44,134 nucleotides of DNA from Auxenochlorella pyrenoidosa (lineage: Eukaryota > Chlorophyta > Trebouxiophyceae > Chlorellales > Chlorellaceae), in the NCBI GenBank assembly GCA_001430745.1, contig KQ481946.1, forward strand, positions 119,780 to 163,913, written 5' to 3'. Below the pieces are notes generated by a model. That model was not told where the DNA came from and did no database searches. It saw nothing but the letters and a program-made list of their open reading frames with translations. Each line of letters starts with the position of its first letter. Positions within the stretch are counted from its first letter, which is position 1. This document shows positions 22,818-34,291 of this stretch, piece by piece. Both the position numbers and the translations under genes were made by a program.

Positions 22818-25800
22818 CTATCGCGCGCGCTTCTCGCGCCGCAGCAGGCCGCCCACTGTCTTGGCCGCCTCCTCGCCGGTGTAAACTGCACCCTCATAGA
22901 AGCCCGGCCAGGTGGGCGAATTCTCGGTGCCGGCCCTGCGCGGCAGAGTGAGGGCACAGCAGACGGCGCCGCCTGAGCCCGAGGACTGCGAGCAGTGTTC
23001 GCTTCCGACGCACTCGACACCACTCTGGCTGCAGGGCCTCGGCCGCCCCTGCCTTGCACATCTACAGGGCTGACAAGCGCTGGTGCGGCTGCCGCAGCCC
23101 GATGCACAAGCGCAGCACCGCAAAGGCAACAGCAGAACCTGGCCCGGGGCGAGGGCCTGACCCACCAGTGCACACGGCCCACTGGCTCCCCCAGCGCGCG
23201 GCCGTAAGTGGTCCACACCCCTGGCGGCAGGTACGCCGTGAAGGCGCCTCCGATGTCTGCAGGGGCCCGGGTAATGGGTACGGGAATTCGGGATTGCTGG
23301 CAGCATTCCAGGGCGGTGCCTGCGGCATGCCGGCGTCCACAGCCAGCCGTGTGCAGCAGCTCGAGCCTTGCGATGCGGCGGCAGCCGTGCCGGAGGCATG
23401 GGCAGGTTGGCCGGGAGCATGCCCTGCCCGCATGCCACCACGGCCGTGCCCACATTGCTCAGAGGGCCAGTCGACCGTGTGGAAGGCGATGGCTTGGGTG
23501 GCCACCTCTGGGCAGTCCAGGTACTCTGCAAATGCCGCCAGCACCGTCTGCTTCACCTCCTCAGGGCCCTGCAAAGGGCAGGCCAGGAGGGTGCCTGGGC
23601 ACACGAGAGGGCTTCCCGAGCTCGGGCTGCTGCCTGCCACCCGCCTGCCCTGGCAGCGGCGCATGCAGCTTTGCCGCACGCAAGCTCAGGTGTGCTTGGG
23701 CGGACACTGGGGGCCTCCCGCCCTCCTGCTGGTGGCGCCCCTGGGCTGCTTGCCTTGGACATGAGGTCCAAGGCGTCATCGGCCCTGCAGGGCACACCGC
23801 ACAGGGCAGGCACGGCAGTTACGCGCGATTTCAATTTCCACAGCAGCAGCAGCAGCCCCCTGGAAACAAAGCGCTCCACCTGTTGTTGGACTGCGGATTA
23901 AGAGCTGCCTGCTTGCCCTCACCGCCCTCACCAGAGGAAGGAGGCCAGGGCGCCGGGGCCGCCAGGTGGCGACACGTCGTACACGCTGTCCACGCTGCGG
24001 TCGCCCCGCGCCGTGAATGCGTGTGGGTCCAGCACAAACGTGACACACTGGCTGACGTTGGGCGAGGCGCGCCACAGCGGGCGCTCGTAGAATGCCAGCA
24101 CCTGCGAAGGGCGGCAGGTGCGCCAGCAATCGTGGAGAGCACCATCGCGCACACACCCTGCACGTGCCTGGCTGGGCTGGGGGTTGGCCAGCGGAGGGAG
24201 CTGCTTGTCGCCAGGCCGGGCCTCAATGCTCGGGCTCAGCAGCCTCGCCCTCTTGCTCCTTAATGCAAGGTCTAGGGTATACAAGGCACTTAGGTCTGAG
24301 GGTACCCCAAACCCCGGCACCTTGACGGTTGTGCCCATGGGCGCCCGGTCTACCAGCTGGTTGCGCATGCGGGGCAGCGGCGGGTGGTATACGATCCTTC
24401 CCGACAGGTGCGGGGGCATGGCCACAATCGCGTAGCGTGCGTGGTGCCTGCGGCGAGGCGTGGTATGGGGCCCGGGGCAAGGATGGGCGCCAGGCAAGCG
24501 GCACGCCGCTGGCTTTGGCTGGAGGCTCCTCTGGCCTGTCGCACCGAGAAGATGCAAGAGGCAGCCAGGGACAGCGCCCGGAACTCTCCCAGCACCCTGC
24601 GCCAGGCACCCATGCACCCTCCTCTCACTCCTCATCCGGGTTGTGCGTCAGCACCGTCACCCCGCGTGGCCCCTGGAAGATGTCCGACACAGGGGCGCGC
24701 ACCCGCAGCTGCCCGCCCAGCCGCTGCAGCTCCCCGCTCAGGTGGTCCACAAACTGTGCGGCGCCGCCCCTGCAGCTCATTTGAAACAGGGCGCGGGCGG
24801 TGCCGGGCTGTTGTCGCTGCGTGCGACCGGCACAGCCGACCACTTAGTAAGTGCCATTTGATGCGGCAGCCTTGCTGCTGCTGCTGCTTGCCAACTCGCT
24901 TGCACTACCCGCAAGCCCAAGACACAATGTTGCTCCCTGCATGGCCCAGTCTTCTTCACTATACATGCATGGCCCTCACCAGAAGAGCCACTTCTCGGGG
25001 TGGTCCACCTGCGGGGCGGCGGCCATCTGGCGCGCCACGTGCAGCAGCGACACGTGGGCGGGCTTCATGCCCCCCAGCGCGCCGCCGGCAATGGGGTACA
25101 GCGCCGCCACGGTCTGCCGGGCGTACGCATTGTCGCTGGCCTCCTCCAGCCTGCAGCAGAGGTAAGGTAATGTCCAGGGCGGCGCTGTCTGGTGTTGCAA
25201 AGCAGGCCGCGCTGCGCATTGCGTGGCGCAAGCTGGCCCAGGCGGGCAGGGCCCCGCCCTGCAGCCGCTCACCACGTCTCAAAGGTGAGGGAGTCGAGCT
25301 GCTCGGCGTTGGGCGTCTCCCAGGGGTGGCTGACATTCACGGTGGCGGCCAGCTCATACAGCTTGGCAGTCAGGGCTTCCTCGGCCACCAGGTTGGCTGC
25401 AGGGGGCGATGGGGAATGGGGCAGATGCTCAGAGGGCAGGCTACATAAACACGGCTAGCACAGTCCTCTGCTCAGGTAAGACGAGGTGCAAAAGGAAGAG
25501 AGGCTGCACCACTTGCACACTGAAGCCACAACCCACCGCGCTCCTGCGGGCTGAGTGCAGCAAGCGCCTCCTCTGGGACGGGCAGGCCTGCAGGTGGGTG
25601 GGTGGGTGGGTGGGTGGGGTGGGGGGTGGGGGGGGGGCTTGGGCGCAGGAGACAATCACAGTGCGTCCAGAAGAGCACGCAGCCCAGGCGGCATGCAGGC
25701 GCTGGCGGCGCGCCCACAGGGCAGTTCTGGGGGACGGCCTGTCGGCAGAGGTCGCACACCGTTGACGAACTCGGGCGGCAGGATGGTGGCGGGGCCGCGC

Positions 25801-27072
25801 TGGCTGCCCTTCATGTACACCTTGGCATGGCCCTTGACTGCGGGTGCGGGCGCCGTGGCAGGGGCCAGACGGCAGCGTGGGTCGGAGTTGGGAGCACGAG
25901 CTGTCAGCATAGAGCTGCTGGCTCGTGGGAACAGCAGCGTCATGTCACAGCAGCGCGGCCTTTCAGTGTTGACGAGCATGTCAGCATAAAGTCTCCTCAG
26001 GGTGGCACTCAGGACACTGGCCAGGACAGCTGCAGATCTCTGTGGGGCAGCGGCCAGGCGCCCGGCCTCTCACCGTGGCTCGACTCGTAGCGGCGCACCC
26101 CGTACTCCTCCGCCATGGCCAGGAAGCGGCGCTGGCTGGGACCCACCCACTGACCGCCCTGGTCCCACCTGCGGGGAGTGCTGGAGGACAGGCCTTGCCC
26201 AGGAGAGCAGAGCGCAAGGTGCGACAAGCATGCATGCGGCCTAGGCGGCACGCTAAGAGGCGCCCTTGCATGCTGCCTGCTGTGCGCCGCGCCGCCTGCG
26301 CTGCCAAATCAATCCCCCAGGTTGCGCTGCCAGCTCACCACCACTTGCCATCCACCAGCCCTCCCTGGCACTCGGGCGCAGGGCAGGGCAGCGGCGTGCC
26401 GTCGGGCCGGGCCACGGCAGACCGGTTGGCGCGGCCCCCCAGCACAGGCCGCGCCTCCAGCACCAGCACTCGGTGGCCCTGGACCGTGCAGTGCAATGCA
26501 TGGCGGCACATTGGTTTGGTAATTTTGGCTCTGCTCCTTGTTCGTTAACAAGTTAACAAAAAGGAATAACTGCAGGGGCTCGTGGTGTCTATGGGAGCAT
26601 TGAGCTGATGCAAGTGGGTGGGCAGGGAGGGAGGGAGAGCCACCATCGAGGGGTGGCACTGCCTACCCTTGCAGCGGCCGGGGCTCACCTGTCGGAGCAG
26701 GTTTCGGGCCGCGGTCAGGCCAGCGACGCCGCCTCCTATGACAATGACGTCCCATTCCTCCTCTGCAATGGCACATGCGACAATGCGCTCAGGGCTGGCA
26801 GCAGCGGCACCTGCAGTGCAGTCGGCGTGCGGCGCCGCTGCCGCCGCAGCGCCGTGACCGCTTGCAAGGGGCGGCTTGGATGCAATTGATGCAACTATCG
26901 ACTTTACTTCATTCCGAAGCCCTTACTCACTCTGCGCAGGACTCGAGGCTTCGGGACCGGGTCGCACAGACGACTGTCCTTTCAGCTCATCGGTGGGGAC
27001 TCTGGCGGCTAGTGCTGGCGACTCCATGGCGATCAACAGCGACAGTAGCAACGTGAAGACGAAGCGGGGCAT
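22818..27072 (-). CDS. Flavin-containing amine oxidase with signal peptide
   Basis: Fourteen exons (minus): 27072-26931, 26762-26689, 26478-26339, 26168-26074, 25837-25760, 25396-25273, 25150-24980, 24769-24629, 24447-24321, 24101-23932, 23784-23754, 23568-23454, 23256-23166, 22935-22818; 538 residues, phases all agree. The N-terminus MPRFVFTLLLSLLIAM..ALA is a signal peptide with likely cleavage near residue 22. The FAD dinucleotide motif VIVIGGGVAGLTAARNLL has GGGVAG at 57-62. Next come VLVLEARPVLGGRAN (binds the FAD ribose), WDQGGQWVGP, GGAAQFVDHLSGEL and YAIVAMPP. The C-terminus has LPPGVWTTYG, GRVHWAGTE and YEGAVYTGEEAA, all typical of monoamine-oxidase-like enzymes. It oxidises an amine to an aldehyde and releases H2O2; the substrate cannot be read from the sequence. 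The position of the covalent-FAD Cys in animal MAO is Ala (GGAFTAY). The intron after exon 11 begins with GC. Confidence 0.93.
25593..25637 (+). repeat. G-rich (GGGT)n tract, quadruplex candidate
   Basis: Six or more GGGT units followed by runs of 4, 6 and about 11 G. It lies in the amine oxidase intron between exons 25760 and 25396. The gene runs on the minus strand, so its transcript carries the C-rich complement. Confidence 0.85.
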
Positions 27073-27531
27073 GGCTTAACCTGCCGAACAGAACCCTAGA
27101 GAGGTGCGACCGGAAGCGGCAAATCCAACCGCTTAGATGGCTCAAGATCACTGCGCTTTGAAAGCACGTGAAGAATAAGTGTGCAGATGCGGGTTTGTAA
27201 AGCAGCCAGGCCGCAGCGCCCACAGCGGCTGGCGTGCAGCATCTGTTCGGATGACCGAGTGCCTGTACATACAAATGCAGGGTGAACATGCAGCTTGTTG
27301 TCACAGCCTGGATCGTAGAAAAGAATTCCTCCTGCCAGCGACATGGCCTCGAAAGCTTGCATCTGGGCGGCGGCAGCGCCAGTTGAGGCGGAGAGTTAAA
27401 GACACGAATAAAGAATAGCAGGCTGCCAGCTGCTGCGCGTCCATGCAAGCCCAGTGCAGAGCCAGGCCCGCTCATGCGCTGCAAAGCTTGGCACGCTGCT
27501 GGTCGGCACCTCTGCCACTGCGGCTGCTGCT
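27073..27531. promoter_or_regulatory. Spacer between AsnRS stop and amine oxidase start
   Basis: 459 bp between two tandem minus-strand genes, so it holds the AsnRS 3' UTR and the amine oxidase promoter. Local GC is lower at 27110-27400. No gene or repeat was seen. Confidence 0.45.
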
Positions 27532-30500
27532 CTAGTAGGCGGCGTTGCCGGGCCAGCGGGGGAAGGGGATGACCTCGCGGATGTTGTCCAGGCCCGTGGC
27601 AAACAGGATGAGGCGCTCGAAGCCCAGGCCAAAACCTGGTGCAATCAGGGCGGGCAGTGGGAGGGTCAGCAGCCTGTGGCGATGCAAGGACGCAAGGGCC
27701 GGTTGACGACAAGTTGGGCAGATGAGGACGGAAGCGCTGGCACATTCTTAAGCAGAGGAAAGGAGGGAAGGGCCGAAGGAGATGTCGTGACCATCCGACA
27801 CAGGCCGCCCCATGGGCTGAGGAGCGGCTGCCTTAATGAGAAACGGTTGCTGTGCGAGGGCTAACTAGAGGAGGACCTCAGGGCGGGCGCGCCCCCCGGG
27901 AGCCGGGGGGCGTGCCGCTCATCCACCACTCTCGACCCTCGCGCGATGCTGCCGGCAAGCATTCACATGCACAGCTGGCGGCGGCAGTGCGGGCAGACTC
28001 CATGATCAGGCAGCAGGAGCCATGCTGGTTGATGCAAAGTAAAAAATGCCGCGGAAAGGAGAATGCCGGAAAGCGGGCGGCGGCGAGGAAAAAAAACCCA
28101 AGAGGGAGCGCCTCACCAGAGTGCGGCACGCTGCCGTACTTGCGCAGGTCAAGGTAGCCGGTGTAGGCCTCCAGCGGCATGCCGGCATCTGCGGAGGGCA
28201 GGTAGAAGGGTGAAGGGTGATTTGCAACGTGGTGAGGGTGAGGCAGGGGAGGCAGAGTGAGGAAGACCGGGTGCATGCAGCCGGAGGTACGGACTGCCCC
28301 GCCCAACTTGGGTACCGACGAGCGCCCCAGGGCAGCGCAGCAGCAAGCTCAGGTTGCGGCAGCATGGCTCAGACCAGCTGCAGACCGGAAGCATCGTTCA
28401 AAGCAGGGCATGCAGCGGGCGGGCCAGCAGCTGGGGGCGGCGCCGCCTCACCGGTGATGCGCTGGGTGAGCACGTCTAGCCGGTCCTCGCGCTGCGAGCC
28501 GCCCACCAGCTCTCCCACCTGCGCAGGCAGGCGGGGGCAGGGACCGTTGGCACCGGGGTGCATACAGTTTCAAGTGCTGCAGGGCTGGGAGAGGCGGTTG
28601 GGCACCCGTCCAGAGAACGCGGCAGCAGGCAGGCAGGCCCCAAGGCGTCGCTTGGTGGCGCAGCCGACCGTGGGGTGCACTGCAAGGCAGGCCAGCCTCC
28701 CACTCAGGCCTCCCACCTTGGGCACAAGCACATCCATGGCCGCCACGGTCTTGCCGTCGTCGTTCAGCCGCATGNNNNNNNNNNNNNNNNNNNNNNNNNN
28801 NNNNNNNNNNNNNNNNNNNNNNNNNNNNNNNNNNNNNNNNNNNNNNNNNNNNNNNNNNNNNNNNNNNNNNNNNNNNNNNNNNNNNNNNNNNNNNNNNNNN
28901 NNNNNNNNNNNNNNNNNNNNNNNNNNNNNNNNNNNNNNNNNNNNNNNNNNNNNNNNNNNNNNNNNNNNNNNNNNNNNNNNNNNNNNNNNNNNNNNNNNNN
29001 NNNNNNNNNNNNNNNNNNNNNNNNNNNNNNNNNNNNNNNNNNNNNNNNNNNNNNNNNNNNNNNNNNNNNNNNNNNNNNNNNNNNNNNNNNNNNNNNNNNN
29101 NNNNNNNNNNNNNNNNNNNNNNNNNNNNNNNNNNNNNNNNNNNNNNNNNNNNNNNNNNNNNNNNNNNNNNNNNNNNNNNNNNNNNNNNNNNNNNNNNNNN
29201 NNNNNNNNNNNNNNNNNNNNNNNNNNNNNNGGGTGAGCGTTGCTGCCATGGAATGCATGCGCCCTGCTGAACAGACCTGCCCTTGAGGCACCGCGCTGTG
29301 CGGTTCAGGCTGGCGGGTTCCGTGTGCATCTTGGAGCACGCTGGGCACTCTGGTGGAGCCACCCCTGGCCACTGATTGCCAGGCCTGGCACCCGCCCACT
29401 GGCCACGGCCCGCCAGCCCCGGCAGCCGCCTCCTGGCCACAGTTTGCCAGCCCCGGCACGCGCCCACTGGCCCCGGCCCGCCAGCCCCGGCACCCGCCTC
29501 CCTGTCCGCAACAGCTGGCCGCCCGGCCGCACCTTGATCTCCTTGGGGTAGTTGTACACGATGATGGGCTGCTGGAACACCTCCTCGGTCAGGTAGCGCT
29601 CGTGCTCGCTCTGCGGGGGCAGAGGCGGGGGCGTGTGGCGGCCAGGCGGTTGGCCACAGCCGCACATGACCGGCCGCATCCCAGCCCAGCGCACCGGGAG
29701 GTTGAGCGAGGGTTGCAGGCCCTGCCTGGCCCCCAACTCCTGCCCCAACAGGCTGCCACGACGTGTCCCCCCTTGCCAGTGCCCACGCGCACGGCCTGCC
29801 TGCTCCGGCCCGCTGCCACCACTGCTGTCTGCTCCCGCCCTGGCCCCTGGCCTCAGCTTGCCGCCCCCTCTGTGTCCTTGCCACCCGCCCACCTGCAGGT
29901 CAATGCCCCAGGACACAGGGAACTCAAACTTCTTCTTGCCGCTCTTCACCACCCCCTCCAGGATCTCGATCGCCTCGGTGTAGGACACGCGCTTGAAGGA
30001 GGAGCTGGCCACCTGCGGGGGAGGGGACAACCAGGGAGCAGCTCAAGACGGGGGACATGCATGCTCGCACGCCCCAGCTGGGCAGCACGGCAAGGCGCAG
30101 CGGCCCATGCGCGCCCTGCAGAGGCCATGCAGGGTGTGTTGCTGGCGCGACTTGGCCAGCGGACCAGGCCAGGGGTGCCAAGAGGCCCGGCAGCACGAGT
30201 GCACACCTGCTCCAGGCGCGCGATGGCGGTCTTGTCGATCATCGAGTTGATGAACTCCAGGTCGGGCCGGCAGTTGTCCAGCAGGTGGCGGCAGCAGTAG
30301 CGCACGTAGTCCTCGGCGCACTGCATGTCGTCTGCGGGGGCAGGGAACGCGGGCAGCAAGGGACGCGTGCGCTGGCGCGCGTGGGCGGCGGCAAATTGCG
30401 AGCCAGTACTGTGCACGTTGCCCTCGGCGGTACGCTCGGCGTGAGCCAAGCTTGCTGCAACCTGAGGCTGCTAGCTGGACTGGACGGGGCTGCTCCTGCT

Positions 30501-33500
30501 GGGCTGCATGGGGCTGCGCCCGCGGGCCTGCCCGGAACCACACACTCACCCTGCAGGTCGCAGAAAGCCATCTCCGGCTCAATCATCCAGAACTCGGCCA
30601 GGTGGCGCGCGGTGTGGCTGTTCTCGGCGCGGAAGGTGGGGCCTGCAAGTGGGGGGCCCACCAAGTCAGGTTACTGATTGCACGAGGTCCGGGACCCGAA
30701 CAAGCAGCCCGGCCGCATTCCTTGCCATGCAACCCAGCCGAGACCTGATCGCACATGGGTCGCTTGGGCGGCATTGCTGTGGGGAGTACCCAGGACCCAG
30801 GCAAGACAATCATACATCGACAAAGGTACACAGTGAGCAGCCCGCATAGGCAGCTCCCTGTGTAGGTGCTGGCCCTGGGTGCGAGCGCGCGGTACGATAA
30901 ACAAGCACGTGCAGCCGCAGGGCAGGGTACGCCGGCGCCGAGAGGTGCCAGAGCGGGACTGCACGCAGCAGGGTATGCCGGCGCAAGCAGGCAGCCAGGC
31001 GGGGTGGGGTTGGGGGGTGTTCTCTCACCAAAGGTGTAGATGTTGGAGAGCGCGCACGCGTAGTACTCGCCGTTGAGCTGGCCCGACACGGTGAGGTAGG
31101 CCGGCTTGGAGAAGAAGTCCTTGGAGTAGTCGACCTTGCCCTCGGCGGTCTTGGGGATGCCGCCCGCGTTGCGCGCCCTGCACGGGGAGCCAGGCGGAGG
31201 GGGAGCCGGTTGGCACTAGGGCAGCCCGGTTCTATGGCGGAGCCGCAGATGTGGCGCCAGCGCAGCGCAAAAGGCCGCCCCACGAGCCACCGCGCGCGCA
31301 GGACACTCACGCCTCCTCCGCCTTCTCCAGCTGCTCCTTGAGCTTCAGCAGCTCCGCCACCTCGGCCTTGCTCCTCTTGGCCGCCTCCTTGTCCTCCTTG
31401 TTGGCCGCCGCAGCCGCCTTGGCCTCCTTGACCACGCCGCCCTGGGCAGCCACCTGCACGTGGGGGCAAACGAATACCGCGCAGTGGCGATTGCTCTCGC
31501 GCCCCACCGTAAGGGATGGTGACGAACAACGGTGATAGCTAATCGTGGAGCCACCACGCGCTCGGCGGGGCTGGGGTGCGGCATGGCCCCACCTGCTGGC
31601 GCAGCGCCTCGAGCTCCTCGGGGGAGGGCGGCTGCTCCTCGGGCTCCTCGTCGATCTTGCTGAGCAGCGTGGTGACCTGGAACATCTCGCCCGCGCCCTC
31701 GCAGTCGGACGCGGTGATGATGGGGGTGTGCACGTACAGGAAGCCGCGCTCCTGCGGGGGTTGGCAAGGGCAGGCAGGGGCGGTATGGGCTCGTGTGTGT
31801 GTGTGTGTGTGTGTAGTTTTGTCCTATCTGCGATGTGCTGGCTTACGTGCCACGCTGCGCCGCGGCGTGCAGAGGGTCAGCCGTGGCGGGCGCGTGCCCG
31901 GGCGCCTGGCAGGCAGGCGCACCTGGAAGAAGCGGTGGGTGGCGTAGGCCAGGGCGTTGCGGATGCGCGCCACCGCGCCAATGGTGTTGGTGCTGCAGCG
32001 GGCAGTGGGAGAGTGTCCACGGTTGCGCGGGGAAGCCAGGCTAGCAGGAGGCTGAGCCGAGGCCTCCCACTCGGGTGTGCATGCAGGCCGGGGGCAGCAC
32101 AGGGGCTGCCAGCGCAGTACCAGGAAAGACGGGCAGCACGCATTTCGGCGCCTACCGTGGCCGCAGGTGCGCCTTCTCGCGCAGGAACTCAAACGACTGG
32201 AGGGCGGCCAAGAGGGGAGGTCGGGGGCGTGGAGAGGCAGGTGAGCAGCGGTTGAGTGTGAGCCTGCTTGCCGGGCCAGAAGCAGGGCGGCCCCTTGATG
32301 CCTCCGGCCAGAGCTCCCGCCCCAGCCCATACACACACACACACCACCGCCACCCTCCCACACACACCTGCTTCTTCTTGGCCAAGGGGTACTCTGCCGC
32401 ATCGGTGGTGCCCACGTGCGCCACCTTGGTGGCCTTGAGCTCCACCTGAACGCAGGCGCAGCAGGGGTGCACAGCACGGAGGAGGCGTGACCGTCAGCCA
32501 TGGCTGGACAGGGCGTTTGATGGCCACGGTCAGGCTGGCCGATACAGGCATGCAGGAAGGAGATGTCGTGACCATCCGACACAGGCCGCCCCATGGGCTG
32601 AGGAGCGGCTGCCTTAATGAGAAACGGTTGCTGTGCGAGGGCTAACTAGAGGAGGACCTCAGGGCGGGCGCGCCCCCCGGGAGCCGGGAGGCGCGGCGCT
32701 CATCCACCACTCTCGACCCTCGCGCGATGCACTCGGCCGCGCCATGCAGAGCTAACTCGAGCTGCACGCAGGCTGTGCAGCGGCCACGGGAACAATGCGC
32801 ACGGCCTGTGCATTCCCGCTCCCCTGCCTCTGGCTCCCCGCCCGTCTTCTCTCCCTCCCTCCCCATGGCAGCACGCGGCAGGGCTTGCCTTCTGCTTGGT
32901 GCCCGGCGGCGTCTCTGCCAGCACGCCCTCGATCAGCACGCAGGTGGAGGTGGGGGTGAGGGACTTGAGGCCGCCCACCTCCTCCGCCACCTCCTTGGTC
33001 ACCATGATCTGGGGGGGGAGGCATGGGGGAGGGCAGGGGGCGGCCGGGTCATGAGCGAGCTGCCAGGGAGTGTCCCCAGCTCTGCAGCCGCAAACTTGAG
33101 AGCAAGGTGCAGCAAGCCAGGAGGTGCGCCGGCCCCCGGCAGTGGCGCCTCCCGCCAGCCGCCAGCAGTGGAACAAGCAGCAGCGCCTTGGAGGCCTGCC
33201 AAGGGGTGCCCTGACAGGCCGCTCGACATGGCCCCAACCCGCACTCGCTGCACATGGCTGGGTGCCGGGCTGGGCAATGCGTGCAGCACCCACCTGGATG
33301 TTCTGGAAGCAGGAGCCGTCGTTGACCTCAAGGAAGGCAAAGGCTCCAGCACCCGCCTCGCGGCCGGTCTTCACCCAGCCGCCGATGCGGATGGTCTTGC
33401 CCACCTGCATGCGGGGCGGGCGGGCCGGGCACAGCCGTCGGTGGTGGCAGCAGCGGGTGCGCTGCAGGCGGCGCATGGCGTGTCTTTCTATCTGTTGGGC

Positions 33501-34047
33501 ATCGGATGTGTTGCCTGCGTGGGGCGAATGGCGCTGCCATGAATTGCTGACGAAAAAAAGGCTGCCCGGCGCACCAGGGAGAGGCCCTGGCTCTCGCTCT
33601 CCAGCACCGAGGCCACCAGGGTGCGGCCATAGGACCGGCTGTATGGCGCCACCAGCTCCAGCTCAGCCTCCTTCTTGCGCAGGGACGCCTGCAGTGGCGC
33701 GGGCACAGGGCATGTTTGGCATCCATGGGCACGCAGCACACAGAGGCCCACCCAGCCTTGCACCTGGCGGCAGCGGCGGCAGCAGCACCGGTTGGGCCTC
33801 CACCAAAGCGCATTCCCACCTGCAGCGTCTCCAGCTGCTTCCTGAGCTCCTCCACCTCCTCGGCCGTCACAGCGGGAGCGCCGTTGGCGGCCATGCTGGC
33901 GGTCTCAGTGCTGGCTGCACACAGACCTCTCTGAACGCGGGGTGCGCAAGGCCGGAGGGGCCCGCAGCGGCTGCCAAGGCTGATGGGGCGGCCTGCAAGA
34001 GCGCGGGCGGCGGTGCACAGTGGGCGCAGGGCAAGCCGACCCAGCAT
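27532..34047 (-). CDS. NARS: Asparaginyl-tRNA synthetase with N-terminal presequence
   Basis: Eighteen exons (minus): 34047-33820, 33688-33575, 33404-33294, 33008-32889, 32445-32368, 32196-32156, 31992-31923, 31751-31593, 31453-31311, 31177-31029, 30642-30550, 30331-30207, 30012-29893, 29610-29533, about 28782-28717 (5' 8 nt in the N run), 28518-28452, 28188-28117, 27635-27532; about 645 residues. A class IIb synthetase charging tRNA-Asn. Seen: OB-fold anticodon domain ([20 protein letters not shown]), motif 1 region [21 protein letters not shown], motif 2 [49 protein letters not shown], and motif 3 [21 protein letters not shown] Lys/Ala-rich insert ([13 protein letters not shown], about residues 288-354) matches the insertion of plant cytosolic AsnRS. 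The first 51 residues ([20 protein letters not shown]..) look like an organelle presequence. A second ATG at 33894 gives the cytosolic-type start MAANGAP. The intron after exon 4 begins with GC. Confidence 0.95.
27775..27949. repeat. 175-bp intronic direct repeat, copy A
   Basis: It aligns without gaps to 32556-32730 with three substitutions (172/175). It lies in the AsnRS intron between exons 28117 and 27635. Near its right end a 12-bp imperfect stem (GGCGCGCCCCCC / GGGGGGCGTGCC) could fold as a hairpin. There are no matching terminal inverted repeats and no ORF. Confidence 0.97.
28775..29230. other. Assembly gap (N run) touching an AsnRS exon
   Basis: 456 unresolved bases. The AsnRS exon ending at 28717 runs into the gap. 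By comparison with plant AsnRS only about eight coding bases (Ala-Phe and part of Tyr) are missing. Confidence 1.
29363..29498. repeat. 34-bp minisatellite, four copies
   Basis: Units 29363-29396, 29397-29430, 29431-29464 and 29465-29498 share the frame CTGGCC..GCCAGCCCCGGCA..CGCC. They lie in the AsnRS intron between the N run and exon 29610-29533. More degenerate copies may flank it. Confidence 0.85.
31793..31814. repeat. (GT)11 microsatellite
   Basis: Eleven GT units in the AsnRS intron between exons 31992-31923 and 31751-31593. Confidence 0.95.
32331..32344. repeat. (AC)7 microsatellite
   Basis: Seven AC units in the AsnRS intron just after the exon ending at 32368. Confidence 0.9.
32556..32730. 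repeat. 175-bp intronic direct repeat, copy B
   Basis: Partner of 27775-27949, same orientation, 4781 bp away. It lies in the AsnRS intron between exons 33008-32889 and 32445-32368, the intron with the GC donor. Substitutions relative to copy A cluster near the right end (around 32686-32695) and weaken its hairpin. Confidence 0.97.
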
Positions 34048-34291
34048 GTGAAGACGAGAGTGCTGCTTGGAGCAAGCAGCTGTGTGAGCAGATCGAGCAA
34101 CACTGTGGACGGGCGATGCAAGATGCTTGCAATGACCGGTTTGGGCTGCCCACAGCACGCCACCGCAGGAACTCAGTTTGCATTCGAGCAGCGATCTGGG
34201 GCTGTCCTGCATCTCCTTGACTTGTGAAATGCATATGCCATTTGCCCGATCGCTGTTCCTTGGTCTCTCCTGGCTGCTAGTTTGAGAGAGA
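34048..34291. promoter_or_regulatory. Bidirectional promoter, AsnRS / orphan helical gene
   Basis: 244 bp between two divergent start codons. If the shorter AsnRS form starts at 33894, its mRNA may begin within the presequence region instead. Confidence 0.45.

Noticed and set aside
29305..29822. Open frames over the 34-bp repeats
   Set aside because: They arise because 34-bp GC-rich units shift frame without stops; the region is intron between AsnRS exons.
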